Shown here: positions 20,760 through 33,845 of the stretch, in pieces | Position numbering within the stretch: position 1 is the first letter of the stretch | Layout: each line of letters starts with the position of its first letter | Source: Stachybotrys elegans | Lineage: Eukaryota > Ascomycota > Sordariomycetes > Hypocreales > Stachybotryaceae | Reading direction: 5' to 3' | Assembly: GCA_020746835.1 (NCBI GenBank) | Contig: JAGPNK010000007.1 | Coordinates: 1,783,501 to 1,847,500, forward strand | Length of the DNA: 64,000 bases | Made by a program: the position numbers and the translations under genes | The notes under the pieces: generated by a model | The model's input: the letters and a program-made list of their open reading frames with translations, nothing else | Databases searched by the model: none | Told to the model about the DNA's origin: nothing

Positions 20760-22398
20760 ATGGTTCGTGGGAGAACACCCGCCAGGGGCACAGGGCGAGC
20801 AGGCGCCGCTGTCGGCCGGAGACAGCCTGCAGCCTCTGCTACCCCGGCTCCCAGCCCAGCCTCAGCCTCAGCTTCGGAATCGGTGCCACAGAGTTCTCCC
20901 AGCACCGTAGCTCGGGGTGGTACCACTGCGCGAGCTACGCGAGGCACCACGGCCGGCCGATTCCGACCCAAGAACGTCCGAAGAGATGAGGCGGAACGCG
21001 ACAATCTCGCGCGCCAGGAGGAGCAGAAGGCAAACGAGAGGGCCGCCGAGGAGCGCCGCGCCCAAGGTCGCTCTCGCTTCAGGAGCAAGAGGAGCCGTGG
21101 AGATGCCATGGGCAGCCGGGGGCGCATTATCTCAGGAGCCAGCGGTCCCTTCTCAGGCGGTACAGCTGGGTCAGGTTGGTCGACCCCCAGCAGCTTTCCG
21201 AATCTCATCGAGAGACTAACGTCTAGCAGGAGGCTTTAAATTCGGCGGCGGTTCCGGCTTTGGTGGCTTCGGAGGAGGCGGCGGAGGCGGTGGCTTCAGA
21301 GGCCGGGATTCCAAGACACCAGGCTTCAGCCAGTCCGACAACGCCAGGTTGCGCGAGCCGCGCATCAACGCAGACAAGCTCCACAACATGACGCCAGAAG
21401 AGGAGCTGGACGATGACGACGAGCTCATGATGAACGTTTTGAGCAACAAGAAGCACAACTCTCTACCCATGGGTATATACAGAAGGGAACACAAGGAGAC
21501 AGAGGTCGTCGTTGCCACTACGGCCGAGCTGGAAGCGGCCGAGAATGCAGGCGAGGAAGAGAGCCTTTGGGTGGACGGCGACGACTCCCGGCCAGTCATT
21601 CCTCAGCCAGCAGAGGAGGGCGTCTGGGGCACCGAATCCAAGAGTTCCGTCTTGATCAAGAAGGAGCCCGAGGCGGACGACGCCATGGACATCGACTCGG
21701 CTCTCCAGTCCGTGGCAGAGGCCACGCCAGCAACGCAAGTGGCAGAGCAGAAGCCCAAGAAGCCCCTGCCCCTGGAACCCGAAGACAAGGAGATCCTGAC
21801 GGATATGGAGCTTCTTGCCAACGAGCTGGGAGCCGTCACCGTCACCGAAGACGGCGAGACCAAGACGGATGGGCCAGCGAACAAAGATGGGCGCATGTAC
21901 CTCTTCCAATTCCCGCCGCTCATGCCGCCGCTACACCAAACAACCGCAGCAAAGCCGCCCAAGGTCAAGGCGGAGCCGCAGCAGGACGTCTCAATGGATG
22001 CGCCCCAGAGGACGGGCGAATCATCGCGCATCGACTTAACCGAGGGCAACGACGACAATGACGACGATGAGGCCCACCCGGGGCAGGCGGGCGACGAGCT
22101 CGGCTTCATGTCCGACATGCTCTCCCAGGGCGGCCTCATCGGCAGGCTGGTTGTCCGCAAGTCCGGCAAGGTGGAGATGGACTGGGGCGGCACGACGCTG
22201 GAGATGAACCCGGCCACGTCCATGGGCTTCGAGACGACGGCGGTGATACTCGAGGAGAAGGAAGAGAAGCCGCAGGCGGGCGTCATCGGCGGCGAGAGCA
22301 TCGGCATGGGCAAGATTATGGGGCGGTTCGTCTTGGCCCCTGTGTGGGGTGAAGACGAGGACTGGGACGTTGACCCGGCGGAGCTCGCAGTCGAGTGA
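20760..22398 (+). CDS. DNA-directed RNA polymerase III subunit RPC4 (Rpc53)
   Basis: Two exons (20760-21174 and 21230-22398; 55-nt intron with a CTAAC branch site) give 527 aa. Rpc53 pairs with Rpc37 as a TFIIF-like module on nuclear RNA polymerase III, acting in termination and reinitiation at tRNA and 5S genes. The N-terminal 140 residues are Ala/Pro/Arg-rich and disordered; RPKNVRRDEAERDNLARQE is a conserved RPC4 block. A Gly/Phe tract follows at the exon junction, then acidic linkers. The C-terminal dimerisation region carries DGRMYLFQFPPLMPPL and GGLIGRLVVRKSGKVEMDWG, then MGKIMGRFVLAPVW, the standard RPC4 signatures. It is longer than yeast Rpc53 (about 420 aa) because of the linkers. 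It converges on the membrane protein gene. Confidence 0.94.
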
Positions 22399-23172
22399 GA
22401 CATTGACGCCCCGTCGGATGGCATCTCTTTGTCACTAATATGTCTTTGCACGCGAGTATCCCCGCGTCCACCGATTGGGAAGAATGAGAAAACAGGACGG
22501 GAGAGTCGTGTCGTTTCTGTCCCGACCATCCAGCACGGAACCCTTATTTAACATTACAACCCCCTGATATCGGTCTACGCTATGCATAGGTATGCTTATG
22601 CTTCCTGGTTATATTGGTGTACAGGCACGGATCGGACTTGAAAAGACGGATTGGCGCAGGCGGACACCTTTTCTTTTTACGAGCCAGTCATGTAGTTACT
22701 GAGGTTATAGTCATTGATGGAATAGAAAACTACGGCACGCGGCGCACGGCACACGGGCTCCAGAACACATCGAGGCTTCTTGCCACACATGAGCTTCTAA
22801 TACTTGCGCCTCAGTATGAAAAATTGCTGTTACAAAATGAATTTAGCTATTCTCGGCTTGATACTATGATCTGTGGTGCGTCTCCTGAACGCGATTCGCA
22901 TGATAAGAACCATGACTCCCTTTTTCCTCCATTGTTTCCTGTCCATTTTAAGCCCGTGGTATCATGGGGAGAGTCCCCCGTATAAGTATTCCCAAACACA
23001 AAAGAACCGTATCATATCCGACTGTTGACCCGACAAATTCCAAGTCGGCTTTTGTTATCCCGCACCCATAATAAGTGGTGCAGACCAAAGGCTGAGGCTG
23101 CGATGCTCGCCTCGGTACGTGGCTAGCTCTCGGGACCTAAGCAGTCCATCCAAGCCACTTCCACATCGTCCC
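22399..23172. other. Convergent 3' region of Rpc53 and the rhodopsin-like gene
   Basis: These 774 bp hold two 3' UTRs. The 123-codon open frame at 22614-22985 has no family resemblance. I see no RNA gene. Confidence 0.5.
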
Positions 23173-24627
23173 TCAAACCCCGTGTCTTACGTCAAAACTC
23201 GCACCCTGCCCTGGTGATATCGGAGAATGGGGTTGTTCATCCCATGAACTGGTGGTGCGGTGCCCTTGCACGACATACACCTCGCTCTTGGAGTCGTTGA
23301 TTTGCCCACCGAGGCCGTCGTTGGGTCGAAGACCTCTCTCGTCTTCTTCGAGAACACGTCGGCCCGTCCGCTCAGCCCCACTAGAGCCGCTCATATCCTT
23401 GAGAGCGACATCGTTGGTGGCATTGCCAAGCGTTGACGATTGCAGCTGGGACTTGTTGCGGGACTTGTGTGACTGGCCCATGGATAAACCATACGAATTG
23501 CTAGTGGCTCTCGTCTCAAATCCTGGAACTCGCATGGCTCGAAGGAGCGGTCGGATCGTGGCCAGGCTGGCGGCAATCAGAGCAACGCCAGGTTCAATGA
23601 GAGTCCAGACCATGGCGTCAGTGCCGGCAACTAAAGAAGAAGCTTGTGAGCAACAGAGACATGAGACTTTGATAGATAGAGACCTACAGAGAATGTCATC
23701 GGTAAGTTCGAGATCCGCCAAGTAGGCAAGCCTGATAAGCGTGGCTACACTGGCACTAATTTGTGTTAGTCCGACAGAAGAGTGAGATGCAAAGGGTAGA
23801 AGCATACAATACACCGAGGCCGAGGATGGCAATAACTGTCGTCTTAGTCTGGGTTGTCATCTTGACATTCCACAGCATGGGGATCGGCAGCAGTGCCTAT
23901 GTTACTGGTTAGAGAATGGCAGCAGCGCGCTTCTGGGCGGGATGTCCATACATAGAGCCAATCCGAAAGAATTGTCATGACACTGATAGCATAAGCAGCG
24001 GCAACAATCTGGTCGACTGACACGCATTGTCCGTCGAGTATTCGAAAGTCCCACTGCTTCTCGACCGGGTTGCATTGGAACATATTCCAGAAGAATAGGA
24101 CCATGCTCCAGACGAAGATGATGAACAGACTGGTTCGGATGATCCACGTGTAGACAGGCGTGACGGCGATTCTGAGTAGGAAGACGCCGATGCTGAGCTT
24201 GATGAGCATCATGTCGAGAATGTACGTGGCTGTGGCCAGCGCTTGCCACTGAGATGCTGAGTTTAGCGACACGGTCGATGTGGAACGCAGGAGAGGCTCA
24301 CCTTGAGGGCGGCCACCTCATCATCGTCGTTGGTAATGGCTTCGTTGTGTCTGCCCAGACCACTTGTAACTCCTAGGAGGATAAAAATGCAGGATACCGA
24401 GAAGACAGCCTACAGAGATATTGGTAAAGGCTAGCGGCAGCAGTGACTCGTCGACTTACCTGGCCAGACACCATGAGCCAGTCGTCCCATTGAATCTTCT
24501 TGACCAGAAATATCTTGGTAAACATGCGGAGGCCAACCGCCAGCCAGCTCAAAGGGAGGAATATAGAAATGGTGACGACCAAGGCGCCGCCATTGTTCTC
24601 GCTGAGATCGAAGTTGGAGTCGGCCAT
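23173..24627 (-). CDS. Rhodopsin-domain integral membrane protein (PTH11/SAT-like, seven helices)
   Basis: Six exons: 24627-24460, 24409-24302, 24248-23952, 23896-23808, 23755-23688 and 23630-23173, giving 395 aa; introns are 50-57 nt. Seven hydrophobic segments fit the fungal rhodopsin-like fold: about residues 14-40, 48-75, 93-120, 123-152, 165-195, 205-232 and 242-268. Typical motifs are KIQWDDWLMVSGQ after helix 1, the conserved Cys in MFQCNPVEKQWD before helix 5, and WTLIEPGVALIAASLATIRP in helix 7. The C-terminal 120 residues are hydrophilic, Ser/Gly-rich and probably cytoplasmic. The family includes PTH11-like receptor candidates and many uncharacterised proteins; the ligand is unknown. 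The ATG at 24627 is the first in frame, although the frame is open to 24717. There is no CFEM domain, so this is not classical PTH11. Confidence 0.88.
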
Positions 24628-26851
24628 GACAACGAGCACGTCTGGCTTGACGCTCCACCCAGGTCCTATCGCTGCTATGGATGAGATGGATAGGCTTGTT
24701 TCCTCATCCAAGATATCTTATAAGAGTGCTGTCTCGGGGTCAAAACAAGAAGATGGTGCTGATGATATCGTATAAGTCGATCCTCGGAAGACGGCTCGGT
24801 AGACAAGTGGCAGATGGAGGAGGTGAGATCGAAAAAGAAAACACAACGACTATCAATGGCTGAGGGGAGGAGTTGGAGGACATGGCGTGTGAACCACTAC
24901 TAACATGAACAAGGACCCAGGTAGATTTTACGGTTCAAGCCAACGGATCAGGGGCTGCTCCGGATGAGATGGTACCTTGCATTCTCCACCATTGCATGAT
25001 TCCCAGAGCTCTGGTGAATCAAGACGGAAGTGCAAGGGCATTTTCACATCCATTGACCCAATGGAAGGCCGGATCAACGGAGTAGTGGGACGATGAGCAG
25101 GGGAGCTGATCTACCAACCTTGTGACCCCGGGATGTGACGGGGGATGGGGACAGGCAGATCCAAGGGCGGATCCCCGGCACACCAAGGGTGCCCTGGGCA
25201 TTGGATGTGAGAGTCTGTTACAGAGTGATGCCGTCGCACGCCTCCGTAAGCAGAACCACGAGCCAGCCGAGCCGAGTGACGTGCTGTCGCTGTGTGGCTC
25301 TCAGCTGCAGCGACGAAGGAAGGACGTCGGATCCCGCCCGCTGACCCGGGCGCGCGCGGAGGCCAAAAGGGCATCATGCATCCCCCTGCCGGCCCGATCA
25401 AGGGCTGAGGGCAGCGAACGCAATTAACAGCCGGGGCGTATAGCTGTGAGAAGAAGACAAAAAGGTCTAGAAGCTTTATTAGTTGGCCCGAAGAAGCAGA
25501 CTATTGGGGCAGGATTCGCGTGTCAATGCAATGTCACCATGCACGCGCTTCCCAGTCCCAACGCAGTGGTCTGCCTAATGACCCTCTGCGGTGCTCATGT
25601 TTGCCAAGATTGTGCTTCTGCAGGGCGGTGTTGGTCGGTTCCATACCGAATGTGGTATGCTCCCCCAGGTATCACGGCTCATACGTCCATATTGGTGGCA
25701 GCCATCGAAGAAGCGAGGAACATGGCGAAACAACGGCGGGGTTCTGCCCCATTACGCCACGGGACTGGACGGTATTAGATGGGTGGTATGTTTCGTCCGT
25801 TTGGTGCTCAACGCAATTCTATATGGAGAAACAAGCTGAATAGGACCGATCGTGAGTGCCCTAATACCAGGGAAAACGTGGCGCGGCTCATTAGCCTACC
25901 GATCGGAATATGAGCCAGAGCCAGGGAGTCAGCGGACACTGTGGTATACGTGAGTGTTAGATGAGAGACAAATAACGGACGGTGGTGGTACCTCATCACA
26001 TAGGTACCGTGGGACGGGCGTGAAAAAAGGAAATGAGGGTGGGAGGGTGCTTGCAACGCCCAGGAAAGTGAGAGCGAAGTTGGTGGATGGACGCATTAAG
26101 CTGTCTTGGTATCCAGAGGTTTCCAGGTTGTCAGATAAACGACCCAGGTCTGGGCTTTTTGCAGGGTAGTTAGTAGCCTTAGGCCTTGATCCCCCTGGAT
26201 TCCATTCGCAGGAAGCTGCTTCACGGGGTTCCTGCCGTCAAATCCGTCCATGGGCCCCGCAAGTTATTGCCCGATTGGCTCATGCGTCGTTCCTCCCACA
26301 CCCACCGGTGAACCAACAGGTATAGGTTAGTACCCGGTGGCCTGTTCGTACCTGAGGCAGCTCGTCAATCAAGTTAGTAGCCCGAGTGTTAGTGCGGAGT
26401 CTAGCTCACCATCCCTCTGGGCTGAATCACCGGTCTTGGGCTCTTGGGCAGATTCACCACACGCACGCCCTCGTCCAGCAAATAATGGCGCAAACACAGC
26501 GCAAACATGATCCCATCCGCTCCGTGGCGCAGGAGGCGGTACCGAAGCTCGACAGCCCGGCTGCCCATGCCCATGCCCACCGCATGGGGGCCCACCTCGA
26601 GTGTAACGAAAAGGATCTTCTTGACTCGGATCCCTGGTCGTTTGCCAAACCCATCTTTGTCTCATCCTGATCCTACCCGAATTCCTCCACCTCCGTATCC
26701 AGCCACCGCTCACCACTCTGCACGCGCTTCATTACGGCTAAATCTATCTATCTGTGTGAGAAGCAAAAGTTTCCGACGCAGCCGGCGTTAATGCAAGGTA
26801 CCTCACATCACCTCGTGGCAGTCCAATCAATCGCGCCGACTCCATTTAGCC
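24628..26851. other. 2.2 kb spacer upstream of two divergent genes
   Basis: It lies between the starts of the rhodopsin-like gene (-) and kynurenine formamidase (+). Open frames here are short, overlap on all strands and show no domain. The inverted motif CACCGGTG occurs near 26305. The last 300 bp must hold the formamidase promoter. Nothing else is supported. Confidence 0.5.
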
Positions 26852-27876
26852 ATGGCAGACATTCCTGGCCTGCGATATACATGCTCTCAGTATGGCGAGC
26901 ACCAACTGCAGCGTGTTGGCGTCTGGCAATTTGAGCCATCGGATAAGCAGCCGTCAGGCCATTGGATCGTGTAAGTGCCAACGCCCTCTCTCTATCGCTC
27001 CCCCACATTGCTGGCTATGCGTGTGTCTTCATCCCTTCCTCCTTGGCTGCGCCTGTGCCCCTTGCCTCTGGCCTGCTGCATCCTTGACCACCCCCGACGA
27101 TCTCGCCAGCATATGCTGACAACTCCATCAGCTACATTCACGGTGGCGCATGGCGCGACCCTCGGATAGCCCACGAGTCCTTTGTTCCCTGCATAAAAGC
27201 CATTCTCTCCTCTGCCGACGCCTCCCAGTTGGCCATTCGGGGTTTTGCCAGCATTGACTACAGGCTATCTGCCCATCCTGACCTCCCCCAGGACCCCGAT
27301 ACTCCGCAACGCGAGCTTCGCTGCGCTCGTCACCCCGACCATATCCAGGATGTACGCTCAGCCATTCGCTTCCTCGCTGATCAGCATCACTTGTCCGGGG
27401 ACTATGTCCTCGTAGGGCACTCGGCTGGTGCCACCCTGGCTTACCAGCTGCTCATGGGCGAGTACGCCATCGACGGTGCTCAGCTAGCGCAAGTGCCCAT
27501 GCCAGCAGCCAACATTGGCATTGCCGGTATATACGATCTGGTCGGGCTCAACGAGAGGCACGATGGGTACGAAGGCTTTATATCTGCTGCATTCGGCCCA
27601 GAGCAGGACACTTGGCACCGAACCTCGCCTGCGCGTTTCTCTGGGAGCTACAAAGAGAGCTCTGACAAGCCTCTCTGCAACCTGCTTGCATGGTCCTCTG
27701 AAGATTCTCTCGTAGACGAACCCGAGATAGACTCCATGGCAGCCAAGCTGAAGAAGGATGGGTTCGATGTTATGCTCTACAAGGACCTGAAGGGAGACCA
27801 CGACGTGTTCTGGGAAGAGGGTTCACAGTTGGTGAGACTCGTCTCCCTCGCTCTTCAGCAGCTGCAGTCGGCATGA
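26852..27876 (+). CDS. BNA7: Kynurenine formamidase (alpha/beta hydrolase)
   Basis: Hydrolyses N-formyl-L-kynurenine to kynurenine and formate, the second step of tryptophan breakdown towards NAD. Two exons (26852-26970 and 27132-27876; 161-nt intron) give 287 aa, close to yeast Bna7. The oxyanion motif is HGGAWRDP (about 43-50), as in arylformamidases. The nucleophile is Ser137 in GHSAGATLAYQL. Asp231 in SSEDSLVDEPE and His263 in KGDHDVFWEE complete a likely catalytic triad. The region ANIGIAGIYDLVGLNERHDG is characteristic of fungal members. It has no signal peptide and is probably cytosolic. The ATG has a good context and directly precedes a conserved strand. No other kynurenine-pathway gene is nearby. 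A related alpha/beta hydrolase with another ester substrate is the main alternative. Confidence 0.9.
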
Positions 27877-30800
27877 TCGATCGGCCGGTCACTTTTGCGA
27901 AATGCATGTCTCTTGCCCCGTTTTTCTGAGTTTGTCTCGGTGTATGCGCGGCTTCTCCCGCGGGGTCTTACGCACGTTCACTGTGCTATATGTTGTCCCA
28001 TGTTGAGCTGTGTCTATTGCCTGTGTATGCCGAAGCCTTTCCATTGCCGGCTCTGTGGGCTGTCAAGTACTAACGCTACTGCGATCAGCTCAAGAATCAC
28101 CGCATCATCATCCGATGACCACCCTTGTGGTAGAGTGGGACCAACCTTTGCAACCCAGACTTCGTAATTCAGAGCGCATCCATGGGGCCTATAATGGGAC
28201 TGTTCATCTCGTGTGTCTGGTGGGAATTCCACTTCGTTCAGGGTTTCCCGATGCATTACCGGCTCGCAGCCTCGATATGACAAATCGCAACAGTAGTCCC
28301 AGCTCACCGGCGGCGAGTCCACTCACCAGTGTTGTTGGGGGAGACTTGACGCATTGCACGTATTGTCAACTTCAGTGGGGTTACTTCGGCAAGTCAGAGT
28401 AGGTCGCCAGCAAGCGAAATTCTCTCGCGGATATCCGGTTTGTAAAATGGCTGAGATTCTGTCATGATTATGTCTCGTGGGGGAATGGCTGATGGTTGCG
28501 AGGTGGCCCGCCACTGCATGCGTAGATTCTTGCCTGGTGTGAGCCCCAGGCACAAGGCATCCGAGGATTCTATCTCGAGCTACGAGATATCCTGCTTGTC
28601 TATGTGTGCAGGCTGTAGTGCCTGAGTGTGGTTGCAATTCACCCTCGCATGTGATGATATGGCCTAGGAGCACATAGTTGCACGACTGGACAATACAGGC
28701 AGGCAATGTCAAATTCCCAGATGTGAGAGTTCCCGATCCTATGCATAGGAGTCAGTGACGTCCAGAAAGCGTCTTCCAATGGTGCATGCTGTATTAAACC
28801 AGGGTATGACAATTGATGGATGGTGATAAAAACGGCATATTAACGTGTGCGTCAACCCGCATTCCGCAGTGAAGTCACTCTAACTATTGATAGTAAAGCA
28901 CCACTCAAACAAACATGGCATTGGCTGGCCCAACAAATAGACAGATCTGATTCAAAGACGGGTTCAAGTCCCACGATACTTGGCCGACCCTGCCAAATTC
29001 ACGCATTGTCCAAAGCGACTCAACGGAGTGGGAGCACACGACGATAGGAAATGTGCATGGTGTAGGGTAGTCAAGCGACCCCACACCTCCGATGACGGGG
29101 CGCCATGAGACCCGCTTTTCACCGGCCTGGACCGAAATCCCACACAGCCCGTCCGTTTCGCATCCTCCGGCGCATTAACACGCGGCAAACCACACCGACA
29201 CACTCACCACCACCTCGAAATCGCAACGCGCTGCGCAAAAGAACATTCTGCCATCACACAAGTACCTTCAATCGCATCCATTTTAAATCCCCGCTCCTCT
29301 CCAGCACTTTGCGCGCCATTATCGCTCTCGACAGCGCGTGAATTACCCCTCCATTCAATGGAGGGGCTAAAAAAAAACACACGCACATGACGTAGTTCCC
29401 ACCACGTGACACCACCGTTGCCGCCGAGCCAATCGGACGCCGGGCACCCCTGGCGCCGGGCCGAAAACTAGCCCCGAACCGGAACACCCCCACCAAGCCA
29501 AGTTCAACGTCGAGCGCGGGGTGGCGAACTGGAAAACGGAGACAGAAAAAGGAAGAAGAGGCCGGTCGGCAGTTTGTTTCGTTACTCGCCCTGTTGGAAT
29601 GGTACGGCGGAAATTCCCCCCTTCAGCGCTTTCGGAAGCGCGCGCATAAAAGGAGGTGGGCGTTAAAAAAATAGTCACAGGAAGCGATGGCATATGATTG
29701 GAAGGGGCGTTATCGGGCTAGATATGCGCCCTGCGGCACTTCCCTATTTCGGTCGCATCGTGGCGGCGCCCCCAATGAAAACCCCATGCGACGACCACAC
29801 AAAAATCAAAACATCACCACGCACCACCCTGAAGCCACTAGAACGTGAAATATGATGCTCGTATATTCAGCGCTATCAAATCAAATCGCGCACTACCCCC
29901 TTTCCCCTCGCGAACACGGCCCAAAGAGGCAAACGCATATGAACTACTAAAGGGTCTTTTGTGTATAAACCTACTCAGTAAGACAAGGGCGGCGCATCAC
30001 GAATCTTGGCAAAGAAAGAAGGCCTCTTCTTCCTTTGGGTCCAAGCCGAGACGCGACAATGATTTGCGCGGAACAAGAAAAAAACTTGAAGTGGAAAAGA
30101 AAACAGAAAAACCAGACGACCAGACCTTTCCCCTGCCCCTTCCCCCTTACCGACCACCGTTCGCAAGAGGCGCTCTTCCGTGAAACCGCCGCCTGTTCTC
30201 TTTGGCGCAAAAAAGATAAAAGAGAAGAAAAACACTGCACTTTTCCCTCCCGCCCCGCCTCCACAACCAAAAGAAATAGACATCTCTTAGGCCAGCCGCT
30301 CGGTGCGCACTGGCCGGATCTTCCTCTTCATGCCCAGCCTCTTTCGGCATGCGCGCGACCTGTCCGAAATACATCGACGGCTGATGTGCCTTTTTTGTGC
30401 GTGTTTCTGTTGTTCATTTGTGTATTTCGCGGCCAGCCAAGCAGTAGGGTTTCCAAAGCTTTCGGCAGGCCGGGGGTTTCCTCCTCGTTCTTATCCGTGC
30501 TGCGCCCGCCCCCAGCAGAGACAGATGCGCATGGCGGACTCCTGGATTCTCGAGACAGTTTCCACTCTGGTGTTGCTGTGCGCGCGCGTGTAGATATGAA
30601 CGGGAGGGCGGATGATTTGCGGCAAAACAATAAAGCGGTGACTCCTACATATCCCCAACGCCGTTCAAGGAGTGTAATGGTCTTTCGCCGACCGTCGTAA
30701 TTACAACCTCCTGGAGTCGTCATAAGGCCCTCTCGTAGATAAGAAAAAAATATGACAGACAAAAGAGACAAGGCCAAAGAAAAAAGAGAAGAAGAAAAAA

Positions 30801-31020
30801 GACAAAATATCGCAAGTCGGGCAGATTCAGCCGGCTCCAACCCCCCCCTGCCCAGGCATCGAATGACACTCATAACTGGCTGAGAGGCATTGCCAGCTGG
30901 AGATTCGCCCAGGCAAGGGATCAAGCCGACAGATCGTAGCATGTACACCGCCAGTCGCATTCACGATACAACCCCAAAGGGGTGAGCGCCCATACAATGT
31001 TTCCGCAGCGGCGAGCTGCC
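27877..31020. other. 3.1 kb gene-poor region between formamidase and the zinc-cluster regulator
   Basis: This stretch follows the formamidase stop and the regulator's stop on the other strand, so it is convergent. It contains a B-box-like GGTTCAAGTCC at 28962-28972 that does not fold into a tRNA. A CG-rich block with ATAAAA near 29646 and A-rich runs at 30750-30800 are also present. No coding sequence is supported. Confidence 0.5.
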
Positions 31021-32990
31021 CTACCGCTTGCGCTTCTTGGCCTTGTCGATGGCCATGGCTCCGGCGGCGGCAATGGGAGCAGCAGGCAGAAGAGAGGGTG
31101 GTGCGGGAGCGGCGATCTCCTCTTTTTTGATGGGGACGCCCATGTGACGCCCATAGCGGCCCTTGCGACCGTTACCCTCATCTTCGCTGATGCACTGGTC
31201 GGCAGAAAGACCGGCGTCACGGCACCGCCCGCAGGGTCGCTGACGATCACATCCCTTCTTGCTCTTGCGGCATCGCTGGCAGCGGGGCTTGGTGGAGAGA
31301 TCCGGCTGCTCATCCTCGCCAGGCGCTGCCGAATTGGCGATGGATGTTATAGACTGCTTCCTTGAGGGAGGCATCGAGGCGGGAGACATTGGTCCGCCGG
31401 GGACGCTGGGAAGCTTCTTGGCCTTGATGTTGGCAGGGGGGCGAACTGCCTTGAGAGCTTTGGGAGCGGCGGTCTTGGAGATGGAGGAGGATGCCTTGTG
31501 CTTGGGGGCAGTCTTCGGCTTTTGTAGCCTGAGGTGACCATCAATCAACATGGAGTCTCCCTCGTAGTCAGCATCATCGGCGCTGACATTGGCGCTGTCC
31601 AGATCAGGCTTGAAGTGAGCCTCTGTGGTCTGGAAGATCTGCTTGGCAGCGCCAGTCAAGTCAAGCTTCTGGCGCCTGGGTGGCGGCAGCTCATCATCAC
31701 TATCACTCTCGCTGTCGCTCGTCGCGCCGGTCGAGGAAGCCACATCAGCTCGTCCGCTAAAGGTATCGTCTAACGTGGAAGCCGACGTCCGGCCGTGAGA
31801 GATGTTGGACATCTCGCCAAGACGCATCAGCTGGATGGCGACATCCTTGTCCTCCTCAGACATGCAGCTGCCGACAGTAGGATCAGGAGTAGGGAGAATG
31901 CCCATACCCATCCCGTTGGGATATCCTATGCTGCCTCGCGCACGGCGACCGTCGGAGCTGGGGGTGGTGAACATGCCTGCTGGCATATGACCATTGCCCT
32001 GGCTCTGCGGGGACTGCATTGGTCGAGGGTTTGTAAAGGGATTCTGACTAGGCTGCACAAACGGCAGGGATGGTCTGTGATGTTCGATGCGACGAGCGGG
32101 AGAGACGGAAGGGTTCGAGGTTGCGGCGGGCATCTGAGGCGGTGCGAACAGGGGCAGCTCCTGCAGATCGGCCTCGTTCAACATAGTCCACGGACAGGGA
32201 GGAGCGTTGTGATGAAACTTACCGAGCTTTCAAACTTGGCTCTCTTGCGTCGACCGCCCTCGACAATGTTCTCGACGCTGATGTCCGTGTTACCTAGCTG
32301 CTCCTTGCTTTTTCCCGATGTGCTGCTGGGAGCGGCGTCGCCGCTGCTGTAGCCGTTCATGCTGTCGTGAGGGTCAACAGAGTTGTGGGCGGTAGAGCCG
32401 CGGTTCTTGATGGAACGGGACCGCCCCTTGTGGCCATTCGTGCTAACAGAAGTGCTGCGACGGCCGTGGCTGTTACCAGGAGAGCGACTCCGCCTGCGCG
32501 ATGACCTCGAGTTGGGCCTAGTAGTCTCTTGGCCAAGGCGCTGGGCGGACGGAAGGGGGTAGTCCTCTCCCGGGTAGTAGGCCTGTTCACCTACAGAGGC
32601 AGAGTGGTAGTGATGAGAGCCAAAGGCGGCAGAAGCCACCGGGGAGCCCTCGATGACTCTGACGTAGACAATCATGTTGTTGCGAAAGTTCTCATAGCGT
32701 GCAATGAGGGTATTGCCATGATCGTCCTCGAAACTGACGCCCTTGGATCCTGCAGGACCCGCATAGAGACCATAGAAATTCTTGACCGTTGTCACAATCG
32801 AGTCGGTCGTATCGTGAGGGTAAATCTGCACTCGCATAGGCAAGCGCGCACGATATTGGGGAGAGTCGAGGAAGAGTAGCTCGAATGCGACGTTCTTGGG
32901 GGGAGCGGTCTGGCCAGGCGAGACGCTTCCGCCGTTGGATACGGCTGCGGAGCCACCGACAGCGGTGTTTATGGGCGACATGGACGCCAT
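31021..32990 (-). CDS. Transcription regulator with a C-terminal Zn(II)2Cys6 cluster and a beta-grasp-like N-terminal domain
   Basis: Two exons (32990-32223 and 32160-31021; 62-nt intron) give 635 aa. The N-terminal region, residues about 30-125 (NVAFELLFLDSPQYRARLPM, then HDTTDSIVTTVKNFYGLYAG and YENFRNNMIVYVRVIEG), resembles a PB1/ubiquitin-like fold. A long Ser/Arg-rich part with SSRRRSRSPGNSHGRRSTS and RRKRAKFESS follows, then a disordered middle. The Zn2Cys6 cluster sits near the C-terminus: Cys550-x2-Cys553-x6-Cys560-x5-Cys566-x2-Cys569-x9-Cys579. Most fungal zinc clusters are N-terminal. The protein ends in basic KAKKRKR, a likely nuclear signal. The start is the first ATG; the frame is open upstream to 33074 via TTG. 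The target is unknown, and the long upstream region suggests complex control. Confidence 0.85.
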
Positions 32991-33845
32991 TGCTGCAGCA
33001 GATGACAGATTGGGTCTTGATGAAGGCAGCGGTAGGCGATGGAGAGAGGAAGGGGGGTTTGGAGGGTTGGTCAAGGGCTGTGTGGTGGTGTGCGTGGTTT
33101 GGCAGACCAGCGGTGGCCGGCTTCTCTGAGGGGGACAATGGTGCTCTAGAGTAAAGCCCCGAGTATCATGCCTGGATCAAGACCAGCAAGAGTATAGTAT
33201 TCGATCGGTATCCGGGCACTGCTGAACTACTGAGAACAACTCAATAGAGCATGCCGTGTAGACGCTGGGCGATAAGCGCCGGCTTTCTTGTCGTCAGCTC
33301 GAGCGGGTGCGCTTCGACAGCCAAAGAAGCGGCGGACAGGGCGAGCGATCGGTCGGGAGCCCGGAGAGGCCAAGGGGGTTTGATTGCTGGGAGATCTGGG
33401 AGCCAGTAAGTATCAGATGCCACCGCAGATGCCAGAACGACCATGCAGCGAGGCAGGGCAGGCGCTGATGAGGGTTGCGGCGAGCGATCGGGTTGAGGGC
33501 TTGGGGGTGACGGTCTGGCGCAGGCGGCCTGGGACGGAGCCAAGCCAGCCAACGCAGCCAGCGCAGCGTCCAGCGTGCCGAGGGCAAAACCAGGCCCGGG
33601 AGGTATGGGGAGGGCAGGAATCACGGCAAAGCAGGATCGCGCATGATGGAAGCACCGATGAGACTTACCAGGTGGTGAGGAGAGTGGCGTGCTGGGCTGG
33701 ATGTCGAGAGTCAAGTTGGAAGCGGAAGAGTGTGTGCATGAGGAAAAGAGGAGCCAGGCGAAGAGAGGTTGAACGATTTTGTCGCTTCCCCGACCTGGAC
33801 CTGGGCCACCCTCGACAGGCCCTTGAGAACCACTGGGCAGTCGCT

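Noticed and set aside
21603..22529. 308-codon minus-strand frame opposite Rpc53
   Set aside because: It is Ser/Pro-rich antisense of acidic Rpc53 sequence, without a domain.
28915..28990. Possible tRNA: B-box-like GGTTCAAGTCC at 28962 and an A-box-like TGGCATTGGCTGG upstream
   Set aside because: The T-stem pairs only 3 of 5 bases, there is no acceptor stem, and no anticodon arm fits.
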